Positions 32,267 to 32,392 of a stretch of DNA of 32,392 bases are shown here, one piece after another; within the stretch, counting starts at the first letter, position 1, and each line of letters begins with the position of its first letter. Position numbers and translations under genes: made by a program. Source of the stretch: Duganella qianjiadongensis (GTDB taxonomy: Bacteria; Pseudomonadota; Gammaproteobacteria; Burkholderiales; Burkholderiaceae_D); assembly GCF_009857915.1 (NCBI RefSeq), contig NZ_WWCM01000027.1, positions 1-32,392 of the forward strand. The letters are read 5' to 3'. A model generated the notes under the pieces. That model worked only from the letters and a program-made list of their open reading frames with translations. It ran no database searches and had not been told where the DNA came from.

Positions 32267-32392
32267 GAGCCTGTCAGAATTTTAGTGTGAATCCGGGGTC
32301 ATGAAATAATACCGAAAGGGATTTTCCATGACCGACGTAATGACCACTAAGAAGCCAAAAACCAAGAAGCAGTACCCGTTTCCCGTTGAACT
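32267..32392 (+). mobile_element. left end of a probable IS256-like element (runs off the window)
   Basis: GAGCCTGTCAGAATTTTAG at 32267 looks like the terminal inverted repeat of an insertion sequence. A short leader with a good Shine-Dalgarno then leads into a reading frame cut by the window edge. The right end and target-site duplication are outside, so the family is a guess. Confidence 0.5.
32328..32392 (+). CDS. N-terminus of a probable transposase (partial)
   Basis: Only the first ~21 residues are inside: MTDVMTTKKPKTKKQYPFPV, a Lys-rich start followed by what could be a short leading helix. AAAGGG lies seven bases upstream of the ATG. The position just inside a probable IS end suggests an IS256-type transposase, but the visible sequence is too short to decide and another gene is possible. 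It is cut by the window edge, not by mutation. Confidence 0.5.
   Translation, partial: MTDVMTTKKPKTKKQYPFPVE

Noticed and set aside
1..32392. tRNA genes or a CRISPR array
   Set aside because: No tRNA-like cloverleaf or regularly spaced repeat-spacer pattern was noticed. tRNAs of an rRNA operon would lie beyond the left edge.

Overview
The window looks like the origin-proximal part of a betaproteobacterial chromosome, most likely Oxalobacteraceae (Massilia/Duganella/Janthinobacterium type). This rests on the first ~113 nt of a 16S rRNA gene on the minus strand, on the order rpmH-rnpA-yidD-yidC-mnmE facing away from dnaA-dnaN-gyrB, and on the high-GC coding style. The genus is inferred; no search was run.

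Left part (1-11.5 kb): a 16S rRNA 5' end, with a leader and two tandem sigma70-type promoters, reads out of the window. Facing it are a B12-binding radical SAM protein and a four-gene MCE/Mla-type lipid transport operon (permease, ATPase, MCE substrate-binding protein, auxiliary lipoprotein). A VanZ-family membrane protein, a small 2Fe-2S ferredoxin, an alpha/beta hydrolase and a PBP5-type D,D-carboxypeptidase follow. Then come a minus-strand degenerate EAL-HDOD protein and an aldo/keto reductase.

Middle (11.5-19.5 kb): pssA on the minus strand is followed by a signalling block. It holds a stand-alone Hpt protein, a convergent 68-residue zinc-ribbon protein, a membrane PAS histidine kinase, a FixJ/NarL-type response regulator, a receiver-only protein, a REC-GGDEF-EAL protein and a PAS-GGDEF diguanylate cyclase. 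The kinase, regulators and c-di-GMP enzymes are nearly contiguous and two of the joins overlap by 4 nt, so they probably form one phosphorelay/c-di-GMP module.

Origin (19.5-29.2 kb): mnmE, yidC, yidD, rnpA and rpmH run leftward and dnaA, dnaN, gyrB run rightward. The 389-bp gap between rpmH and dnaA is the likely oriC/dnaA promoter region. It has one perfect DnaA box lying on a candidate dnaA -35, and a 17-bp inverted repeat in the dnaA leader.

Right part (29.2-32.4 kb): an accessory region begins directly after gyrB. It has a decayed IS3-family orfA, an orphan HigA-type antitoxin, 22-bp repeats that may be an old IS21-like end, and a TIR-domain protein with a candidate NADase glutamate and an uncharacterised helical C-terminal half. 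Two diverged ~70-bp repeats, each just after a matching gene end, lie beyond it. The window ends in the left end of what is probably an IS256-like element. The TIR gene is the best candidate for a little-described defence function.
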